Source: an uncultured Selenomonadaceae bacterium (GTDB lineage: Bacteria > Bacillota > Negativicutes > Selenomonadales > Selenomonadaceae). Taken from it: 64,000 bases of DNA. Positions 59,694 to 64,000 of this stretch are shown piece by piece; position 1 is the first letter of the stretch, and every line of letters starts with the position of its first letter. Under the pieces are notes generated by a model that searched no databases, was not told the origin of the DNA, and saw only the letters and a program-made list of their open reading frames with translations. Made by a program: the position numbers and the translations under genes. The stretch is taken from the NCBI GenBank assembly GCA_905233135.1, contig CAJOCQ010000009.1:26822-90821 (forward strand), read 5' to 3'.

Positions 59694-61022
59694 ATGAGCA
59701 AACCGATTGTGGCGATTGTCGGGCGTCCGAATGTCGGCAAGTCAACGCTTTTCAATCAGATTGGCAAAAAGCGCGTCTCGATTGTCGACGATATGCCCGG
59801 CGTTACGCGCGATAGAATTTATATGGATGCAAATTGGCTTGAACACGATTTTACATTGATTGACACGGGCGGGATTGAAATTTATTCCAACGGCAATAAA
59901 ATTGTTGACGCAATACGCGCGCAGGCTGATATTGCAATGGATGAAGCTGACGTAATAATTTTTGTTGTTGACGGTCGCGCAGGTTTAGCCGCCGAAGATG
60001 AAGATATTGCAAAAAGTTTGCGCGGCTCCAAAAAGCCCGTTGTTGTTGCAGTAAATAAAATTGACAGCGTGCAGTTGGAAGTTGATTCGTATGAATTTTA
60101 CAATTTGGGACTCGGCGACCCTATTCCAATTTCGGCAAGCAACGCGCTTAATTTGGGTGATTTACTTGACGAAGTTGTTAAAAATTTCCCTGCCGTTGAA
60201 AGTGAAGTCGGCGAAGATGACGAAATAAAAATTGCAGTCATAGGGCGTCCGAATGTCGGAAAATCTTCACTTGTCAATAAACTTTTGGGCGAAGAAAGAG
60301 TTATCGTTTCAGAAATTGCAGGTACAACGCGCGATGCTATCGATACGCACTTTTTTAAAGACGGCACAAAATTTACGCTGATTGATACTGCGGGAATGCG
60401 CCGCAAAGCGAAGGTTGAAGACGCCGTTGAATATTACAGCGTTATGAGGTCGCTGAAGTCGATTGACAGGGCGGACGTTGTTTTAATGTTAATTGACGCG
60501 GTGGAAGGAATTACCGAACAGGATAAAAAAATTGCCGGCTACGCGCACGACAGCGGCAAAGGTTGCGTTATAATCGTCAACAAATGGGATATTTTTCCCG
60601 ACAAGCACGATAAATCTACAAACAGATTTACAGACGATTTGCGCTCCGAAATTGGATTTTTGCAATACGCGCCTGTTTTATATTTAAGTGCGCTTACAGG
60701 GCAAAGAGTTGACCGCGTTACAGAATTGGTTAAATTCGTCGTCGAACAACAAACAATGCGTATTCAAACAAGCGTACTCAATGAATTAATCCGAGACGCA
60801 ACGGCAGTAAATCCGCCGCCGACAAAAAAAGGCAAGCAGCTAAAAATTTTGTTTATCACGCAAGCTGACATTTGCCCGCCGCGTTTTGTAATTTTCGTAA
60901 ACGACCCCGAGCTGATGCATTTTTCTTACCAACGCTTCATTGAAAATAAACTGCGCGATACTTTCGGCTTTGAAGGTACGCCGTTAAAATTCGTAATTCG
61001 CAAGCGCAATGAGGAAGAATAG
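59694..61022 (+). CDS. der: Ribosome biogenesis GTPase Der (EngA)
   Basis: A 442-residue protein with two tandem GTPase domains. GRPNVGKSTL is near residue 10 and GRPNVGKSSL near 185, each with DT(G/A)G switch II and N-K-x-D, followed by the C-terminal KH-like domain (GTPLKFVIRKRNEEE). It is needed for 50S assembly. The ATG follows AGAGGTGATTAA. The leader carries the octamer repeat. Confidence 0.96.
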   Translation: MSKPIVAIVGRPNVGKSTLFNQIGKKRVSIVDDMPGVTRDRIYMDANWLEHDFTLIDTGGIEIYSNGNKIVDAIRAQADIAMDEADVIIFVVDGRAGLAAEDEDIAKSLRGSKKPVVVAVNKIDSVQLEVDSYEFYNLGLGDPIPISASNALNLGDLLDEVVKNFPAVESEVGEDDEIKIAVIGRPNVGKSSLVNKLLGEERVIVSEIAGTTRDAIDTHFFKDGTKFTLIDTAGMRRKAKVEDAVEYYSVMRSLKSIDRADVVLMLIDAVEGITEQDKKIAGYAHDSGKGCVIIVNKWDIFPDKHDKSTNRFTDDLRSEIGFLQYAPVLYLSALTGQRVDRVTELVKFVVEQQTMRIQTSVLNELIRDATAVNPPPTKKGKQLKILFITQADICPPRFVIFVNDPELMHFSYQRFIENKLRDTFGFEGTPLKFVIRKRNEEE

Positions 61023-61082
61023 GAAACAGGGGATAGTATTTTTTAGAATTTAAAAATTTATTTTAAAGGGCGTGTTTTTTTT

Positions 61083-61802
61083 ATGAAAAAATTTTTTAAA
61101 GTGCTGACAGGTTTATTAATTGCGGCAATGTTGACAGTTTCGCCTGTATCTGCGCAGCGTTCAACAGGTCCCGACGATTCAAGCGGCTTTGTAGTTTTAT
61201 CTGAAGTTGTTCCTGATATTATTCAAGAGATTAGATATTTTTCAACGTATAATTTTGTTGGCGACAGAATCGACGGCTATAACCAACCTGTAGCGTTAAT
61301 GACGATTGAGGCGGCGAACGCTTTAAAGGCAGTTTCTGACGAAGTTAAAGAACGCGGCTACCGCTTGAAAATTTTTGACGCCTACCGCCCGCAAGCGGCA
61401 GTTGACCATTTTGTTCGTTGGGGAAAAAATTTGGCTGATTATCGTATGAAATATTATTTTTATCCTGAAGTTGACAAGTCCAAACTTTTTATCGAAGGCT
61501 ACATTAACGAAAAATCCGGGCACAGTCGCGGCTCGACAGTCGATTTAACTTTATTTGATATGGCAACAGGCAAAGAAGTTGATATGGGCGGCACGTTTGA
61601 TTATTTCGGCGAAAAATCGCATCCTTCATACAGAGGCAACCTTACGCAAGAACAAATTAATAATCGAATGTACCTGCGCGAAGTTATGGTTAAACACGGC
61701 TTTAAACCGCTTGAAGAGGAATGGTGGCACTTCACTTTAAAAGATGAACCGTACCCCGACACATATTTTACTTTTTCGGTTATGGATTTAAATGATTTTT
61801 AA
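61083..61802 (+). CDS. Exported D-alanyl-D-alanine dipeptidase (VanX/DdpX family)
   Basis: A 239-residue zinc dipeptidase with a signal peptide ending near VSAQRS. The metal ligands are His147 and Asp154 in SGHSRGSTVDLT and His216 in EEEWWHF with catalytic Glu213, and the substrate Arg102 is in DAYRPQ. VanX in vancomycin resistance is cytoplasmic; an exported form would act in the periplasm as in DdpX-like enzymes that recover D-Ala from wall fragments. No vanH/vanA genes are nearby, so a resistance role is unlikely. Confidence 0.92.
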   Translation: MKKFFKVLTGLLIAAMLTVSPVSAQRSTGPDDSSGFVVLSEVVPDIIQEIRYFSTYNFVGDRIDGYNQPVALMTIEAANALKAVSDEVKERGYRLKIFDAYRPQAAVDHFVRWGKNLADYRMKYYFYPEVDKSKLFIEGYINEKSGHSRGSTVDLTLFDMATGKEVDMGGTFDYFGEKSHPSYRGNLTQEQINNRMYLREVMVKHGFKPLEEEWWHFTLKDEPYPDTYFTFSVMDLNDF

Positions 61803-61838
61803 AATTTAATCAGTAAAAAATTTTTGGAGGTGTTTTTT

Positions 61839-62414
61839 ATGTTAATCGCTATGTTAATTTTGAGTTACCTTATCGGCTCAATTCCGACGGGATTGATTGT
61901 AGGTAAAAAAATCTGGAATAAGGATTTGCGGCGTTACGGCAGCGGCAATATCGGAGCAACAAACGCTCACCGCGTACTTGGACCGAAAGGCGGCGCGTTG
62001 GTTTTCCTGCTTGACTTTTTCAAGGGCGAACTTGCAGTTATGCTCGGTATGGCGGTTATCGGTACTCCCGCTGCTATGATGATTTGCGGTATGTTCGCAA
62101 TAATCGGCAATATGTTTAGCATTTTTATGAAGTTAAAAGGCGGCAAGGGCGTTTCAACAACTTTGGGCGTACTTTCAATTTTAATGCCGCAAGTTGCAGT
62201 AGCAGTTGTTGTAATTTGGGGCGCGATTGTTTTTACAACTCGTTATGTTTCACTCGGCTCAATCACGGCTGCAATTTTTGCGCCGATTTGCGCGGCGTTC
62301 CTTCAATATGACAGATATTATATCGTGTTCACTTTGATTGCTATGGCGTTTATCATTGCAAAACACAGAGAAAATCTTGTACGCCTTCGCAAGGGCAGAG
62401 AGAACAGGTTTTAG
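61839..62414 (+). CDS. plsY: Glycerol-3-phosphate acyltransferase PlsY
   Basis: A 191-residue membrane enzyme that uses acyl-phosphate to acylate glycerol-3-phosphate, the first step in phospholipid synthesis. The motifs SYLIGSIPTGLIVGK, RYGSGNIGATNAHRVLG and KGGKGVSTTLG are all present, with five membrane segments. The ATG at 61839 is preferred as TTTGGAGGT precedes it. Confidence 0.95.
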   Translation: MLIAMLILSYLIGSIPTGLIVGKKIWNKDLRRYGSGNIGATNAHRVLGPKGGALVFLLDFFKGELAVMLGMAVIGTPAAMMICGMFAIIGNMFSIFMKLKGGKGVSTTLGVLSILMPQVAVAVVVIWGAIVFTTRYVSLGSITAAIFAPICAAFLQYDRYYIVFTLIAMAFIIAKHRENLVRLRKGRENRF

Positions 62415-62455
62415 TTTGATAGTGTTTAAAGAAGGAAGAGGTAGCGGGATAAAAA

Positions 62456-63856
62456 ATGCGGCGGTTTTTACCAACTGTTATTTTTATGGCTCTCGATTAC
62501 GCGGCTATTGTCAGCGCGGAATTTATTTCTTTCTTCATTCGCAATTATTTAGATTTTTGGAATAACGCAATTTATTTCTATTCGTATTCGTACATATTTT
62601 TTTTCGTGCCGTGTTTATTTATCATTTTTTTGACGCACTCAAATTCGTATCGTCAAATGAAACCGATTGTAGACACAATGCGCGATATTTTTTTTGCGGT
62701 TTTTTGCGGCTGGATAGCGTCGATAATTTTTATTTACTTTGCGAAGGCGGGCGAACAAACTTCGCGGCTTTTTATTGTTTTGTTACTTTTTACGGTGCTT
62801 GCAAACATTTGCATTTGCCGTTACGCCGCAATGAAATTTATTAAAATCAAAAATATTTTTACGGAAAAAATTATAGTTGTCGGCGCGGGCTTGACGGCTG
62901 AAAAACTTTTGAAATTTTGGCGCGAAGATTTAGGTTATCGTTATGAAATTGTAGGCTTCATTGACGACCATCCGATTTCTAAATTTATTCCGCAACAATT
63001 CCAAATGCTCGGCGGTTTTTCGACTTTAAAGCGAAATGTACAAATACACGAAATTAACACGGTAATAATTGCCGCGCCTGGAATTGATAAAATTGCTCTG
63101 CAGAATTTAATTTTGGGGATTCAAGCGGCGGTGGAAAATATTTCGTTTATCCCTGATTTAATCGGGACGCCAATGGCGAGCGTTGACGCATCTATTTTGT
63201 TTACCGAAAAAATTTTAATGCTGAATCTGAAAAATAATCTTGCAAATCCCTACAACAGAATTTTTAAGCGCGTCTTTGATATTTTCGTGACGATAATCGG
63301 CGGCTTGATTCTTTCACCGTTTTTGATAGGTTTAACGGTTGCAGTAGCCGTTTCAAATCGCGGCGCGGTAATTTTTTCTCATCGCAGGATTGGCAGAGGC
63401 GGCAAGCATTTTAACTGTTATAAATTTCAAACAATGCGCCCGAATTTTGATTTACAGAAATATCTTGATAAAAATCCCGCCGCGCAAAAGGAATGGAATG
63501 AAACTTTCAAGTTGACTGACGACCCGCGCGTTACGAAATTGGGAGCGTTCCTGCGCAAATATTCGCTTGACGAGTTGCCGCAAATTTTTAACGTCTTGAA
63601 AGGCGAAATGTCTTTGGTAGGTCCGCGCCCTATCGTTGACGCCGAAATTTCGCGCTACGGAAAATTTATTCGTGAATATTTTATGGTCTTGCCGGGTATT
63701 ACGGGAATGTGGCAAGTTTCGGGCAGGTCTGATACAACGTACGAAGAGCGCGTTGAGATGGATACTTGGTACGTGCGGAATTGGTCAGTTTGGATTGATA
63801 TGCTTTACCTGTTCAAAACTTTTAAAGCCGTTGTTACTGCAAAGGGCGCGTATTAG
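62456..63856 (+). CDS. Polyprenyl-phosphate sugar-1-phosphate transferase (WbaP/WcaJ-like)
   Basis: A 466-residue protein. Four to five N-terminal membrane segments and a CoA-binding-like nucleotide fold (VVGAGLTAEKLLKFW) precede the C-terminal sugar transferase domain with SHRRIGRGGKHFNCYKFQTM, KLGAFLRKYSLDELPQ and SLVGPRPIVDAE. Such enzymes start capsule, exopolysaccharide or O-antigen by loading undecaprenyl phosphate with a sugar-1-phosphate. The next genes to the right would show which polymer. It starts 42 bases after plsY. Confidence 0.93.
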   Translation: MRRFLPTVIFMALDYAAIVSAEFISFFIRNYLDFWNNAIYFYSYSYIFFFVPCLFIIFLTHSNSYRQMKPIVDTMRDIFFAVFCGWIASIIFIYFAKAGEQTSRLFIVLLLFTVLANICICRYAAMKFIKIKNIFTEKIIVVGAGLTAEKLLKFWREDLGYRYEIVGFIDDHPISKFIPQQFQMLGGFSTLKRNVQIHEINTVIIAAPGIDKIALQNLILGIQAAVENISFIPDLIGTPMASVDASILFTEKILMLNLKNNLANPYNRIFKRVFDIFVTIIGGLILSPFLIGLTVAVAVSNRGAVIFSHRRIGRGGKHFNCYKFQTMRPNFDLQKYLDKNPAAQKEWNETFKLTDDPRVTKLGAFLRKYSLDELPQIFNVLKGEMSLVGPRPIVDAEISRYGKFIREYFMVLPGITGMWQVSGRSDTTYEERVEMDTWYVRNWSVWIDMLYLFKTFKAVVTAKGAY

Positions 63857-63876
63857 GGGTTGTTGGTAAATTAAAA

Positions 63877-64000
63877 GTGGATAACAGAAGCGGCAAGATA
63901 TACAAAATTCAAAAAGCAATCCGCCAATTTGTCGTAACGCGTTGCTATATGACGGAAGTTCTTTATTCGCTGAAAAAATCTTTCAATGATATTGCGCTGT
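63877..64000 (+). CDS. Start of an unidentified gene (cut by window edge)
   Basis: An open frame with a possible GTG start at 63877 runs to the right edge, giving 41 residues beginning VDNRSGKIYKIQKAIRQF. No clear binding site lies close to the GTG, and the family is not recognised. It could be a surface-polysaccharide gene, given its neighbour, but that is a guess. Confidence 0.35.
   Translation, partial: MDNRSGKIYKIQKAIRQFVVTRCYMTEVLYSLKKSFNDIAL

Noticed and set aside
61083..61802. Vancomycin-resistance determinant
   Set aside because: No vanH, vanA/B ligase or vanRS regulators are nearby and the protein has a signal peptide, unlike resistance VanX.
63857..64000. Transposase fragment at the right edge
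   Set aside because: The 41 visible residues have no DDE or zinc-finger motif and show no inverted repeat, so the family cannot be named.

Overview
The window is about 64 kb of AT-rich bacterial chromosome with densely packed genes, frequent TTG and GTG starts and strong AGGAGG-type ribosome binding sites. The content points to a Gram-negative-walled member of the Bacillota, most likely Negativicutes (Selenomonadales). It combines Firmicutes-type genes (pyrK with a class 1B pyrD, gdpP, the DUF512 radical SAM gene beside der, DUF2232, a SCIFF-type maturase) with an LPS-type heptosyltransferase. This assignment is inferred from gene content; no rRNA is present.

Layout. 0-4.6 kb: the tail of an unidentified small protein, then pyrK, a short UvrA paralogue and pyrD. 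4.6-10.3 kb: an aldo/keto reductase with a striking promoter/operator, an exported GH84 hexosaminidase, a CofE-like protein, a membrane-anchored hypothetical, a heptosyltransferase and a thioesterase. 10.4-14 kb: pnp and a secreted serpin. 15.2-22.7 kb: a long operon phoH-ybeY-era-UbiA-DUF212-membrane protein-DUF502-rseP, followed by ispG. 23-32 kb: lactate permease, UspA, class A PBP with a repeat tail, HAD phosphatase, DUF2232 and gdpP. 32-37 kb is the most accessory part: a SCIFF-type radical SAM maturase with no precursor peptide beside it, a putative single-chain restriction-modification enzyme, a split antitoxin and an intact PIN toxin-antitoxin pair. 37-46 kb: TRAP permease, larB, a hypothetical, and the shape operon mreB-mreC-mreD-mrdA on the minus strand, with tRNA-Arg(CCG) upstream. 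46-50 kb: cell-wall turnover genes (NlpC/P60, mupG, murQ, polysaccharide deacetylase). 50-56 kb: glycosyltransferase, methionine aminopeptidase, DEAD-box helicase, a monooxygenase-like protein, a lipoprotein and a PPi-type phosphofructokinase. 56-58 kb: rsmH and a frameshifted ftsL with a partial tandem copy. 58-64 kb: DUF1858, DUF512, der, an exported D-Ala-D-Ala dipeptidase, plsY and a polyprenyl-phosphate sugar transferase.

The most unusual structure is between the genes. Five spacers hold a 117-118 bp element with terminal inverted repeats CCGCCCGTC/GACGGGCGG. It is embedded in mosaics of other short hairpin modules that recur through the window. No transposase is visible. Other points are a perfect sigma-70-type promoter overlapped by two TGAC-N5-GTCA palindromes, the same palindrome at a second promoter, and two genes (ftsL and an antitoxin) whose frames break at homopolymer runs. 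Those breaks may be sequencing errors, decay or recoding.

Functionally the window is mostly core metabolism and envelope biology: cell shape and wall synthesis (mreBCD, two PBPs, rsmH/ftsL), wall recycling (mupG, murQ), surface polysaccharide (heptosyltransferase, sugar transferase, UbiA-type enzyme), RNA metabolism (pnp, ybeY, phoH, era, DEAD-box helicase) and lactate-linked anaerobic metabolism (lactate permease, larB, PPi-type PFK).
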